Of a stretch of 64,000 nucleotides of DNA, positions 37,109 to 51,000 are shown in pieces; positions within the stretch are counted from its first letter, which is position 1, and every line of letters begins with the position of its first letter. The position numbers were made by a program, and so were the translations under genes. Source of the stretch: Karalla daura. Its lineage: Eukaryota > Chordata > Actinopteri > Chaetodontiformes > Leiognathidae. The stretch spans positions 18,626,509-18,690,508 of the forward strand of contig CM055196.1 of assembly GCA_029224185.1 (NCBI GenBank). Reading direction: 5' to 3'. The notes under the pieces are model-generated. The model worked only from the letters and a program-made list of their open reading frames with translations, searched no databases and was not told where the DNA came from.

Positions 37109-40100
37109 TTGGACTTGATCATTGTCAACTAGATTTTTAAGATGTATGGCATTTATGTTTCATGATTCAGTAATTTCTCTCGTAATCCCTCGGGCAAAAC
37201 TTAATTTTGTGACATTTAAGAAATAGATTCAAAATGTTAGATTGGGAAACAGAGTGCCAGGGTGCCTGTTTCGTTTCTGTTTTAATATCCCTAAAACAAG
37301 TCAGACTTCCATCTGCAGCTTCATATATAGTGTATAGTCTCAACAACAATGGATACAGATGAGTGGTGTGTTTTACAAACCACACTGTGTCATTTGAACC
37401 CCATTAAAGCTTATTCTAAACAGTCAACCATGAAATAACCCATCCAGATCAGTTTCAGTTTGATAGACTGCACACTGGACTTTGTTTCCCAGTCAAGTCT
37501 GTACCAGACAGTTAGACTCAGGCAACAGAAAGTGTTTCTTTGTCTCTGTCTGTCTCCACTTGTGACAGCTGATTTGTTGCAAACTATCCATATGCATATT
37601 CATGAGCAGGTCTCTGTGCAGTGTTTACGGGCAGCACTTGGATAACATGAGAGCCCAGTGAGGAAGAGCACCAGCGTTTGATCCTGTCAGCAGGCTGCAC
37701 AAGGGAGGGTTTACCCAGATGAGACAAACCAGTTACAGATGTATGAATTAGAATCTGTCCCGGGTGCCCATCATGCGGGAATGATTTGTGAACTGGATTC
37801 CACCTCATGACAGAAAGACTTAAAAAGCCTGTTACAAGCCGTACACATACAAATGATGAAATTAGGAGATTCTCTTGCAGTTTGTGGAGGTTCCTGGAGT
37901 CTCCGTATCATGGATCGGTACAGGGAGACATTTCTGTCAAAAGAAAAATGCACAAATGTGTTTTATAGGAGTTTTAAAGGAGCATGAATGGTTGAAAAGA
38001 CCACTGGTTTTATCAAATTGCCTCTGAAGATATTTCTAAGCTGTGTTAAGGTTCTATTATTCTTTAGTGAATATTATGGTCCGTGTTTGCACAGATCTGG
38101 CAAACTTTCTTTCTTATTAAAACAATCAAACATGTAGGCTTTATTCTGATCTGGTGTCTCGCCTGCCACTCAAATTAGTGATCACGTGGCTTAATGTTCC
38201 TTGCAAAACAACAGAGCCATATATCCAAAATGTATACATGAATGGGCGCTTGAATATGTTTTTGGACCTGATGTACAACTTTGTCCTGGAATAGTGCAAT
38301 GTTATCCCCCAAATGTAAAGGTGTTTTGTCATTCTATATCCCTATTACCTAAGGTGAGCTTTACCTTTAAACTGTGGAGTAGTAATATTTCTCTGCGAAC
38401 AACTGATGAAAGCAGATGTAATGGGAATCTCGCAGGTATCGTTACTCAGTGTGTTTATATACTGTAAGTATGTGAACAAAGTGGGGGGTTGAATGGCATT
38501 TACCTCCCATTGCCAGATGTAGAGTTTTATAGCATTGGAAACGCAGACCTTTGCCGGCCTTGCTGGACCCGGGCCAGTCAAAACAGAGCCTGGATCTTGA
38601 CTCCGACACGTCTGCGAGCTGTCAGCCTGCAGGTCGGTCGCCCTCGGTCTGCAGATCCACGGCGTCCACAGCGCTCACACTCCTGGCGTGGACACAGAGC
38701 AGCTATTGTCTGTCCCTCGTAAGAGCAGCTCTGAGGGAGCCATGGATCACAGTTTGTCTTGCGTCTGACTGCGAGGAGAGCAATGTTTCACAGATGTGAG
38801 GGCTTCACGTTGGACCAGGAAGACTCAGTGAGAGAAGCTATGCATTCATAAGAAACGCGGGGGTGATAATAATGATTGTTACTTAAATGAGGCTGCTCAT
38901 GTAATATGAAGCAAAAATTGATGTTGCACGGAGGAAGTTTTATAATGAGATGATGAAGGTGTGATAGAAGTTAGATGGAGGGCCAAGTGCTGTTTTATAC
39001 TCCTGCACTGTCTCTGTAGTTAGTCAAATATGACACCTAAGACACCTATAATACCGGTGCCAGCATGAAAATGTGCTTGTAGACTTTGGTGAAGACTGTT
39101 TTTGTTAATGACTTTAAGGCTATTTTCTGTGATACAGAGAACAGTTTGTTCAAAGTTCAAATTAAGTACAAACTGAAGTAATCCACTACCATCCAGAAGT
39201 TTTCTAGTAAATCAACCAGTAAGAAAACTAGTAAATCACTGCCCTGTTTTGGAGGGAAAGTTTCCAACAGCCTAGTTATAGTGGGGTATTTTGTTTCTCT
39301 GTTTCTGCCTGTATATGGTGTATCCCCCTACATCATGACCCACTGATCGCCGTTGGTGGGCTCCTCCTCAGATGTGAAGGCACAGATAGACACATCCATG
39401 TAGAGACGACACTGAAGTCACCCACTTTGAGGACGGTGTCACTGTGACCTCATCCAGATCCAGACTGATAACGCTGCGTCTGCTTAACTTCCACGTCCCT
39501 GCATGTGTGTGTGTGCATGGGTATGGGTATCAGGCCAAATTTGGAATTTTAATCGAAGTCATTTGAAGAACAGGAAGTGGAATTTTATTGTCTCTGCCCC
39601 CAAAGGATGTTGAATAGGAATTGGAATGAAAATTGGAATGACAGGAAGTGGAATTAAATGCATTGCAATTCAAGGAAATCCCTTATAAGCCATGTAACAG
39701 CAGGAATTTGTCATGTTTACCAAAGGTTTTGGCTAACATAATAAAAAGAATACTTTACAAACCCTAAAATTAGATACAAATTCCCTCCATTCTGAATAAT
39801 GTTATGTTCTCTTTATTTCTGGGAAATAAAGTATTTTTCCTCAATTTTTTACAATTTGAAAGTTCTATTATATCAATTAAATTATCTGTTTTATAGATGA
39901 CACTTTTATTCTTCAATGAAAAAACATTCACTGTAATTAAAATACAATGTGCACATGAAGTTCATAGTAATAATATGAAACAGTCATATATGGAATATAC
40001 TGTTAAGCATGATTCTGTACTGCCTTATTTGCAGCAAAACAGTTTCTTAAGAAAATGTTTTGTCGATTCTGAAATTCCTGCTCTCTTCTTAAACAGAGAG

Positions 40101-41190
40101 AAACCACTGTCAATCATAGTTTTTTTTGCAACGCACAGTAACTTTTTCTTTCCAGGGTTGTAGTAATTTCACAATCATACCTATTTCCATTGCACAGGTG
40201 TATTGGTGATGTCTCATTCTGTACTCGTGTTTGCTGATAACACAGGAAATGGCTTGTGCACAAAGTAGTAGCGCTCCATTCCCTGAGCCAAGACATCTGA
40301 CTGGATGATTTTTCTTCCACCAGTGAATGGGTCAGAAGTGCGAGCCTTCCAGAAATCACACCTTTGAGTTCCTCTGTGGGTCCGCGCTGCTCTACACTGT
40401 ATCTGTTGGCCAGAGTCTCTGGAACTTAAACAAGGTCGTCAGTAGACGCTTGATGGCAGCTGCTTATTGTGCAGCTGGGAAGTGTCCCACGTCGGAAGAA
40501 GGATCATTTGACAAAGGGTTTTATTGGCAGCAAACGTTGGTTTTAACACAGAGCTGCACAAATTGTTTCACAACTCGAAGATGAATGAACTGCTTAAATA
40601 TTCAGTATGCCTCTTACACTCAGTCTATTCACACATTTGATCCCAGAGCTCTCAGAATGCAGCATGTGCTGGGAGAGGTTGTCTTAGCTGCACTCTGAAC
40701 TGTAGATTGGCCGGTTTACACATGACAAATCATTTCATCTGCAGCAAATGGAGAATCTGCAGCGAATTGCACTTCACAGGTCACACTTCATCATGAACGA
40801 TGTCGAAGGGATGTCAGGCGGTTCAGTAGACCTAAACTGAACAACTGTGGAGGGAGTCTGAGTATTCAGTGATTACTGAGACAAACGAGGAGCGATCACC
40901 TCTGAGTAGCTCAAATACAGCTTGTACTGTAGTAGAGAAATATGCTGTGGGTCTCTGTTTCCATTCAACATCGGCCATCTAAGTTCTTCTTTGTTTGAAC
41001 AGATTCTATCGACACAAACATAAAAACAAATACAATACTAACCCAGGTTAATAGATTCAAACTTTAAAGAACAGTGATGTCGAGAATAGAGAGGACTGAA
41101 TGTTTTACAAATGAGACACTTAAATTCATATCTTCAGATCATTATAGACTGTTTTTGTGGGTGTCACGCAGCTACAGCTTTAAATGATGG

Positions 41191-41300
41191 CCATCCATTC
41201 ATTCACTCTCAAACTCATCCCTAGGGACAATTCAGAGTCTCAATCAACAATCACCCTAAACATGCATGTCCTTGGAGAGCCTGGACAAATTGGGATGTGC
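41191..41300 (+). repeat. Teleost dispersed repeat, copy 4
   Basis: CATCCATTCATTCACTC, then ACAATTCAGAGTCTCAATCAA, then AAACATGCATGTCCTTGGAGA: the same conserved order as the copy near 10.9 kb, in plus orientation and truncated on the right. Confidence 0.65.
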
Positions 41301-42090
41301 TGTAGGAACCATTTAATTATGCACCGACAGCTCTAACTGCTCATTCATCATTCAGTATGACACTAGTTCCAGATGTTGTCCATAAAATAGCTTAGACTGA
41401 CCTAGAAGGGAACATGCTGAGGGAAATGGAGTAAAGGGGTAAATAAAATGAAAAAAAGGAAAAAGGAGTCATTCTGAAACTGGTACATTTGACCGGAGTA
41501 ACAGGACATCTGACAGGGAGAAAGGAGGGAGAATGAAAACAGGACAAACCAGGTGAGACAGCTGGACAATCTTCAGTCAGAGATCAGGGAGGGGAGAGTG
41601 ACATGGAGGGAGAGGAGGTTGATGATGAAAAGGAGGAGGAGGAAGAGAGGGGAGCAGGGAGGCAGGCTTTGCCTTTTCTGGTAGTTAAAGTCGCCGAAAG
41701 AACAAGCAGGAATTCTTGGTGCTGCAGAAAGGCTGAGATATAAACCAGGCTGTGGAAGTTGATGTATGAAGAGACGGGAGGCTCTGTTGCTCATGGACTA
41801 AACTGCTGCTTCAGCTGAGGTATTGTAAACCAGCAGACACTGTGCTCCTCTCCCCATCAGGAAGCTGAGTTTGCAGGGTGTGGAGGGGGATCCCATCATC
41901 TGTGACATGTTTCTGACTTTAAATTCCTCTTCCTTTATTGACCTCAGTGTGATGGTCAGTGGAGGGTTGGAGGGTTTACTGAACCTCCAAAAACAGTGAA
42001 ATCACCCCTATCACCTGTGATTCAAACTGTAGGATGTGATGTCATTGTTGTGTTTTGCAGTGAGAAGGTGTGGAGAATCTTTGCGGCATC

Positions 42091-45000
42091 ATGGACGATG
42101 ATTTTGACCGCCGCATGGAGCTGAGGAGGCAGAGGAGGGAGCAGATGCGCCTCGAGGCTGAGAAGTGAGTGAAAACGTGTGCAAAAGAATATATTTTTAT
42201 GGATGCATGTGCGCGCACACACACACACACTTGAATTACACTATTGTGGGAAATATTGGGTTCTTGGAAGACACTGCACCGATGCTATAAAAGGACACAC
42301 TTCACCCAAACATCTTCAACAAATTAGGAAAGCTTTAGTTTTCAGTGTGAGTCACAAAGCAAAACTGACACATTTTCAGCTTCAGGACACCATATTTGAT
42401 GAACAGGGACTAAAACACCCCCACCGTTATAAACCACATGTGCAGTCATTGCCAGAGTTATATCAGGCACCAGCTGCTCACAGGGAAGTTCCAGCTTCGC
42501 CCAGGTTTCTGTTTCTGAACCCTGGGACTGTCTTCAGCCTGATGCTGTAAAATGTTACTGAGCTTTTCAAGATGTTTTGCCTTTTTTTTGGTCATCTGAT
42601 GATCCATTGGTCACTCAGTGACAGTGTGTTGTTTCAGAATGTCTGTGCAGGACTTGGATGCAGCTCAGGCAGTGACGGCTTTATGACCTCTTGCTTGTTC
42701 ACTCATTATGGCGTCAGGCAACGGTGCTGCTGTTTGGATTTGTCTCATGCTTTGTGCTCTGATAAATATTACTGTGTTGGAAAGAGTTGTTGCTGATGAC
42801 ATCTGCTCCATAATTCAAAATAGTTCACTCAGTGTGAACTAGCAGTGTAAATGTGCAGGTTTGAGGATTTGAAGGTATATAAGAACAAGAAGAATGTAAC
42901 TGTGCATCTGATGTGCAGGCAGCTCAGTAAAGCATAGTGCAGTGTTAGTGCAGTAAAGGTAAGGTAAAGAAGCCCAAAACAGGTATAAATACATACATAA
43001 ATACAGTCTGATTCAATCCCTGGATTCCTGCAAGTGAATCTGAAGTAATTTCAACAAGTGCTGACACTTGTATTTATCACAGAGCCACTGTTGCCTGTGG
43101 GAAAATAATAAAATAAAAACATGAACTGGCTCTGATTATTTTAGATCCCCAAACCATCAAAAACAAACGAGAAACAGAGCAACAATTTGAAACTGTTTGA
43201 AAGATATTGTTTTCAGCAATTCCAGTAAAGGGTAAATTGTATTCTGAGAGATTTTATTAGAGATTTATCTAATTAGGACTAACCAGTCCTATCAGACTGA
43301 TTAGATTAGATTAAATGTTACTGCTATTGCACATAGTACTAATAAAAGAAAGACTGCAAGTTGTAACATACAACTGTTACTATGAAATGTATCCTTTATG
43401 GATATGTGATAGCATGATTACAGAGATGATATTACCATGATATTATTTGGAATCATTGTTAAATTTGTTAAAAAAAAGAAAGAAAGAAAAATTAAATGTT
43501 ATTGTGACCACTGAGCACAAAATAAGAGCACACCATGTTATTTTGTTCCATTTCAGAAGTCGCTGCTATCATGTCTGAAGTCTTATCAGGGCGCAGATAA
43601 AGAATGAGAAAAAAAAATCTCAAACGTTCCAAACAATTTTCTCACAGTGCTGCAGCCAGCTCTGCCAGCGGTGCCAGCTCCTCTCTGCAGCCCGAGGAAA
43701 CTCTACAGACACTGGAATGTTTTCACTGCCATTTTTATTTCAGCATTTCTGAATGCTCCTAGTCCCTTTTCCTCCATCTTGCTCACTTCCTCCTGTTTGC
43801 CAAGAAGCTCTCATCACATCTCATCCCGCAAAAAGTCATGTTTCAGGTCCCTCTGGGCTGCTCATCTGGAAATGTAACTCCAACATTTTGACAGCACTCT
43901 TGCAGCAGGGCCTCTAGCTTTGGTTGGAGCGAATTGATCCACTTCCTCAATGATTTCTTGCCATTTGGAGGAAGCTTTGCCTCTGGATTTATTGAATTTG
44001 TTTGAGTCTCTCTTGCTTTAAAGTCAGAGACGACTCTTGTGGTTCCTCTCACGACATCTGTAAATCATTGTGTTGTGGATTCAGTCAGGGCAGAGGGGAG
44101 TAATGTCCCATGCTGCATCAAATAGGCCATTTCAAGCTCTCTGCATGCCTCATAAAGCCCAGTCCCGTTTGGAAAGACACATCCTGACCGGCTCAGAACT
44201 CTTGCAGCCGAACAAAGGTGTCAGGATGTGAGAGAGCTGAGAATGACAGGAGAGAAAACAGTCAGAGGTTTGGTCCTCGTCCTCTTTTTTCACCCGTTTT
44301 CTCCTCTCTGTCTCGGATTATAATGTTACCATGGGGATTGTTCCTTTGGGTTCTTCAACCTCAATTTTTTAATGTCATATGTAGTTCTCAGACACATGGA
44401 GAGTGTGTGTTTCTTATTATTTCTTTGTCGGTTTTTCCTCTATTGTGGCATCTCAAATTATGGGCTCAGTGCGAGTCAGTGTGGCTGAAATCAGCGGTTC
44501 TTGGCTGAAAGGCGAGTGGTCATCTGATACCTCTGTTTCACATAAACTAATGCAGCTCTACTTTTTCTTCTTCTTCTTTAGATGCTTTCTCCAGATATGT
44601 GATGTGAAATGTCATAACCTGAAACAGACATCTACAAATAGATCTTATTTAGTCTTTTGTTGCTGTTTGCATATTAGAATTACGGCCACCACTGTTTATT
44701 ATTTATTTATTCTATTTTATTCATAATAAAAACGATTTCCAACAATGTGTTACAATCCAACAATTCAGTTGAATTAGTTTCAATGAAGTCTCTAGGATGA
44801 CACATGAAAGGTTTGTCTTGATTCTTTTTAATTTGTATTTTATAATTTGTAATTTATAGTGTGGGTGGCACCAATGACGATGACGAGGAGGAAGCTCGGG
44901 AGCGGAGGAGACGTGCAAGGGAGGAGAGGAAGAAGATGAGGGAACAGGAGGAGTCTGGATCGACCGACGTGATCAACACCACCAACAGGTTATCGAGTGT

Positions 45001-48000
45001 TACTGTATGAGCGCAGGTCAAACTCTAAAAAGCTTTTACACAGACGTAAAGAGAGCAGCTGAGCAGCTGTAGGACACAGCAGAGGAGAGCGTCAGTGACA
45101 TTTGTTTGGATTGTAAGCTGGGTGGATTTACAGAATGCTGCCCTCAGTACTCGATTATCCCCAGGTATTCTGCAGACTTATGAGGCAGATCAGGCTCCAA
45201 AAAATTTGGTTGGCTGTCGACTTGTTAGGTATTAAAACTAAACCACACCATTCTGCTGTGTTATATCATCCCTCACGTGGAGGCATCACAACATTATGAG
45301 TAAACTAAAGGACTTTATCCCTAATCACAAACAGCACACAAACTGGAAATCTCCGTCTTCACCTGAATCTACCACCTGTTGATAGATTCAAACAAGTGAA
45401 GCCCACAACTCACTAGTGTCTAAAAACACTCAGTTAAGAGAGGACTCAGTTAAAAGTACAGATTTCTGTTCTTGACCCAAAGGAAATAAGAAAATAATAT
45501 CAATAGATGTTAACTCCAATGCCACGAACCGCAGGATCTTTGTATTTGTTTGGAACAAACAATCAGACACTCGAAGAAGATGCAACTCTTCTGCGAGTAT
45601 TTCTGCAAGTTATCAATTTTCACTTATCTTGCATGGCCCTTTATTCCCTCTCCTTTCCTTCCTCCCATTGCTATCTCCTCTGAACTAGTGCTTAAACTCT
45701 ATATTTGTTCGACTATATCACTTTGGCTGAAAGTGTCTTCTTGATAGCTAAATGTAAATATATTCGCGTCCTCAAACAGAAAAGAAGAAATGTGCCAGAC
45801 CACATCATACGCGAGAATGAAAATTACCTTTAAATCTTTAAAGCAAAAGTTTTGTTGTGCATACATTGCGTCAATACTTAAAAACTAGCAGGATTTCTTG
45901 AGGATTCCCTGCGTGTCACCTACAGTGTGACGGAGGCTGAGTCCTCCACCCCAGTGGCCACAGATGATGACCAGGCTCTGCTGGAGCGTCTGGCCAAGCG
46001 GGAGGAGCGCAGGCAGCAAAGGATGAAGGAGGCCATGGAGAGACAGAAGGAGCTGGATGCCAGCATGAGCTCCACCACCAACGGTACGGAGACCAGAGAG
46101 GAGGAGCAGACCTCCACGGGCGGCAGCTCAGAGCCACGTCAGGAGGAGGAGAACCCAGCTCAGGAGGAGGTGGCAGTCGTGGATACCAACTCCTGTCACA
46201 AAGAGGAGGAGGAGGACAAGAAGGAGGATGTGGAGGTTAAGTCAAAGATGAAGTTTATTTGGTTGGTTTTATATTGTGTTGTGCACAATGTGTCCAGGTT
46301 TTTACAATCTCTACTCCTCTATCATATCATCAGCTTATCAGCTTATTCTAAAAGGGCCAATATGAAAAAAAAGATTTAAAAAATCTGAATTTCCACAAAG
46401 ATTGCATTCCTCTGAACCGTATTTAAATCCTTGAAGCTAGAGGAAGCATTCTTGTTCAAGATCTCTCTGAAATTTTCTGAAATTAGGTAAAGAAATGCAT
46501 TTTCTTTACATAATTGTGGCAGTGTTTGATATGAATATGTGGCTATAAATATATATAGAGTCTGACAGTGGGTCTAAATAAGATGCAATTAACCTTTCTG
46601 CAGAGTTCCTGCAAGTTACCTTTTCTCTTTTAATTGCTCTCTTACGACATTGTAACTTGTTTCTAAAAATGTCTTGTAATCATTTGAATTCATGAAAGAT
46701 TCTTCACTTTATTTTGGAGAAAAATCTTATTATCAATCCTGTCATATGATGATTTTATTATTATAATTTTACATGTGGACTAAATCTCTGTTGTTCTATT
46801 TCATCTTTGATTTATTTCTCTTAGCAGGAACCTGTAGAGGACTCAGTGAGCACAGCAAACAAGGTATGAGCCCCATTTGTAGCTCTTATTTTTTGCATTT
46901 ATTAACAAAATTAACATGTTTACTCTTTTGTTTTGCAGGATGATGAGAGTGAGGAGAAAGCTGATGTCGTAGAGACAGAGGTGGAGCAGCCTGAAACTGG
47001 AGGTGGAGATGCTGAAGAGGAAGCTGCCCCAGATGCTGACAATGAGGAGGAAGAGAGGAAGAGGAAAGAAGAAGAGGAAAGAGAGCAAAAGGAAATGGAA
47101 GAAAAGCTGAGGCTAGAAGAGGAAGAAAAACAACAAAGGGAAATGGAAGAAAAGCTGAGGATAGAAGAGGAGGAAAAGCAAAAAAGGGAAATGGAGGAAA
47201 AGCTGAGGATAGAAGAGGAGGAGAAACAACAAAGGGAAATGGAGGAAAAGCTAAAGAAAGAGGAAGAGGAAACAAAACAAAAGGAAGAAGAGGAGAGGAA
47301 GAAGAAGGAAGAGGAGGAACAACAACAAATGCAGGAAAGACTGAGGAAGGAAGAAGAGGAAAAACAGAAAAAAGAGATGGAGGAGAGGCAGAGGAGAGAG
47401 GAGGAGGAGAAACGGAAAAAGGAGATTGCAGAGAAGAAGAAGAGAGAAGAGGAGGAAAAACGCCAGAAAGAAATGGAGGAGAAGAAGAAAAAAGAGGAGG
47501 AAGAAAAGAAGAAGAAGAAAGAGCTGGAGGAGAAGAAGAAGAAAGAAGAGGAGGAGAAACGGAAAAAGGAGGCTGAGGAGAACAAGAAGAAGGAGGAAGA
47601 GGAAAAGCGCAAAAAGAGAGAGATGGAAGAGAAGAAGAAGAAAGAGGAGGTAGAGAGAGAATAATTGAGTTGTTCACTTGTTTTCTCAGTGTAGCTGCCA
47701 TGTTTTCATTGCTTTAAATATTTCCTTCCATGTGTATCCTCTGTCTGCAGGAGGAAAAGCCAAAGAGATTTGGTTTCAAAGAAAAGGTAAAACAAAATCA
47801 TCATGAACTTAATCTTTTCTTCTATAATATGAAAGCTTTATGTATTCAACTATCTACTTTTTCCTCTGTCTGAAAGAACGAGCCAGCCAAACAGAACGGA
47901 GCTCTGATCGAGAATAAACTCAAGAAAACCGAGAAGACAGTGAGGTAAAAGTCTTTAAACATAACTTCAACAACTTTTCTCTCCATACTGGATTAGTGTG

Positions 48001-51000
48001 GATTTTGATTCCTTTTGTGAGTCAGAGGGCCAGTCCACCAAAGTCGATTTAAAGCCCATAGAGAATAAACTCTAAAAACTCAAGTTACCCCTGGCTTTTC
48101 CTCTAAACCTTCAACTAGCTGAATTTTTTCATTTTTCCAGCACAGATTTATGACCTATTCAAGTAATGATCTTAGTCCAAGTAAAATAGATAGTTGCACT
48201 TAATAACATTGAATTAAATCAGCTTTATTGTCAGTGCACTTATTACAGGTGCTAAAGGCCACAGTTTGGCTGCTAATGCAGTTCAGCATCTAATCAGAGG
48301 CGTAAAAATCAATCGATTGGCCACAAAACGAATGTGTGTGTGTGTGTGTGTGTGTTGTGTGTGTTTGCAGAGACACTGCTCCCTCCAACAAGGCAGATGA
48401 CTTGGAGCGGCAGGAGGCCGAGCGGAAGCTGCAGGAGCTGAAGCGGCGAAGGAACAACGCGGAGAGCGTGGAGTTCGAGAAGATGAAGCAAAAGCACCAG
48501 GATGCAGAGGCCGAGCTGGAGGAGCTGAAGAGGAAGAGGGAGGAGAGGAGGAAGATCATGGAGGAGGAGGAGAAGCAGAAGAAACAGGAGCTGGAGGACA
48601 AGAAGGCCAAAGAGCAGGTGGCGATGGATGATATTATCATCATCAATTTATCATCAATTTATCAATATGGGGTTTTATGTAGGAATTCAATAGTGTAAAA
48701 CATTGTTTTATTGATAATCTTGAATCAGACAGAGAAACTACAATATGAAGTATCTGTCTGTAACCCAGAACAATTGACTGTTTGCTACAGGAGGAGAGGA
48801 AGAGGATGAAGGAGGAGATAGAGAAGAGGAGGGCAGAGGCTGCAGAAAAGAAGAAGCTGAAAGAAGAAGAATCACCGAAAGCTGCTTTTGCAATCAGTCC
48901 CAAAGGCTCCTCAAAGGTGAGAATCTGAAGTAAAAATGAAAGCTGTTCCACCATAACTGTTATGATGAAATCACACATTTTGGACACGATACATTCACAA
49001 TATGCGACACACATCAGGTTCTGTTTTTCTACTTGGATCTTTTTCCACAGACATCTCTTTCAATTCAACATAATGCAACGAGAGAGACACTTGTTAGGCT
49101 TCATTCAACATTTGTCAAAAATGTCAAGAGACCGTAATGAGTCTAATTAAGTACATGAATGGACAGATACAGTATAAGGGAGGTTTCCATCTTCTCGTTT
49201 GGCAAAAATTGCATTTCCTAAAACTCATACTGATTCATGAAGCACTGCTTCTGCTTTCATGAGCTAGTAACTCATCCCTGTGGCAGAGTTTTAGAAATTT
49301 TTGAGACTCGCTTTTCCCCTGTATGGTCAACGATGTTTTGGGGTTGTTTGTTTTGCCATTGCCGTTTCAGTTTATCTTTTAATTGCTGTGATGTTACCCA
49401 AGAATAACCAAAGGACAAAGTCTGGTCAGTTTGTCAGTCTGTGTCTGGGTACTTTTTGTTGGTGTTGAAGTATTTTTGGAGGAACCTTGAGAATTGTGTG
49501 CTCTGCGAATATGTGGATGATATAATTCATCCTTAATGGCAGTCCTCAGTCTTAGTCCTCAGTTAGCAGTGTGTATGTGTGTGTGTATGTGTGTGTGTGT
49601 GTGTCCTGGCTGCCTGACAGCAAACTCTCCAGGTCAGCCACTCGGGCACCAAACAACACAGTGTCCAAGTACAGAGAGATCTCCCCGGGGACACCGGGGC
49701 AGTTTGACCACGTCAGAGTTTATTTGTGAACATTAATGACACATTAGCGTTTACAGCTTTTAACTGCACTGTTTCTGTCCAGATCGGAGAGAAGGCAGAA
49801 TTCTTGAGCAAATCTGCTCAGAAAAAGTGAGTGAATTCTGTGAGATTAACATAATTCCTAATTAATAAACAACCCATGTAATGACTAATGAATCTTAATG
49901 TCCTTTTCCCCTGTGTGCACCAGCACTGCTGCCCGAGTGTCTCACACTCCAATCGTGTCCAGGATCGGAAACAGACTGGACCAGTACACCACTGCCATCC
50001 AGGTGAGCCTGCAGCAGCACTTTAACAAGAAACAAAAGAGAAGAAATCAACTTAATTCAACAGCACACCATACGCTAGAAATAGCACACTGACAACAATT
50101 TCCACTCTACACAAAATAAAGCAAAGTATACACAAAATATGCAAAGTTCTTCTCAATTAAAAATACAACTGTATTATCAGCAGAAGTGACAACAGCAAAT
50201 AATCAGTCTGGTGCAAGACACATACCTTACCTTTAGTCATTTAGTGCATTTAGCTGATGATTTATTCAAAACAACTCACAAAGTCCTCCATTGTTCAGAC
50301 CACCACGGGATGAGAGTGCAGTTGTGTAAGTGCCAGTGCAAGTACAGGCTAAGTAGTTTAAGGTGAACAAGACAGGACAAAGTAAATATTTATCTTTTCT
50401 TTGTTAGATCTTGAAAGATTTTGCCCTTGTAAATTGCATCAATGAAGAGATTTACTGAGGTTTGTCTCCAACTCTCCTTGTAAGATATCTATTTTTATGA
50501 TTAAACTGTCGTAAAGGAATTTAACTGATCGCCAAACAAATGTTATGAAGTCTTTTGCCTTTAAAGTCTACCATATCATCAGCCCGGTAGCAAATCTGCT
50601 CACATATCTCAAATAACACTCACTCACCAAACCTGCACAAACAGTGCTAAATACCCATGCACTCAGCCAATATATTTGCTTGTAAATTCCAAAATTAGAC
50701 GAGAAAAAATGCAGTTCTGCCCAAATCAGGTCCGTTATTTGCAAGGTTTGCAGAAGTCCCTTTATGAGTGTAATCGGTCTCTTCTTTTCTAAAGCCCTGA
50801 AAGAATGAATCAGGCAGATATACTGTTAGGCTGACAATATCAGTAAGCAGGTATAAAGTAACCAGACACGGTTCAAAGCTCCTGTCCACCTCTGATCCTG
50901 ACTCAGTGTCTTGCTGTTGTCGCCTGGGTTGGAGTATTTAAGTCCATCCTCTGTCTCTGCAGGGAAACAAGGAAGTCAAATCCCCTAAGTCTCCGGTGGC

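Larger units (their letters stand above)
33687..42060. other. Probable long first intron of cald1, or intergenic
   Basis: No coding exon recognised in 8.4 kb. It holds dispersed-repeat fragments near 35690 and 41191, a short telomere-like array at 37080, and a GC-richer island at about 38550-38720 ending in a donor. Whether it is intron or spacer depends on the first exon proposed at 33650-33686. Confidence 0.45.

Noticed and set aside
38201..38467. 88-residue plus-strand frame
   Set aside because: No family resemblance and no splice context that links it to a neighbour. It is likely chance in an AT-rich spacer or intron.
46886..47701. Long minus-strand open frames (271 and 230 residues) rich in Ser, Pro and Phe
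   Set aside because: They are antisense to the Glu/Lys-rich caldesmon exon. The low-complexity GAA/GAG codons leave the opposite strand free of stops. No introns or family match fit a gene.
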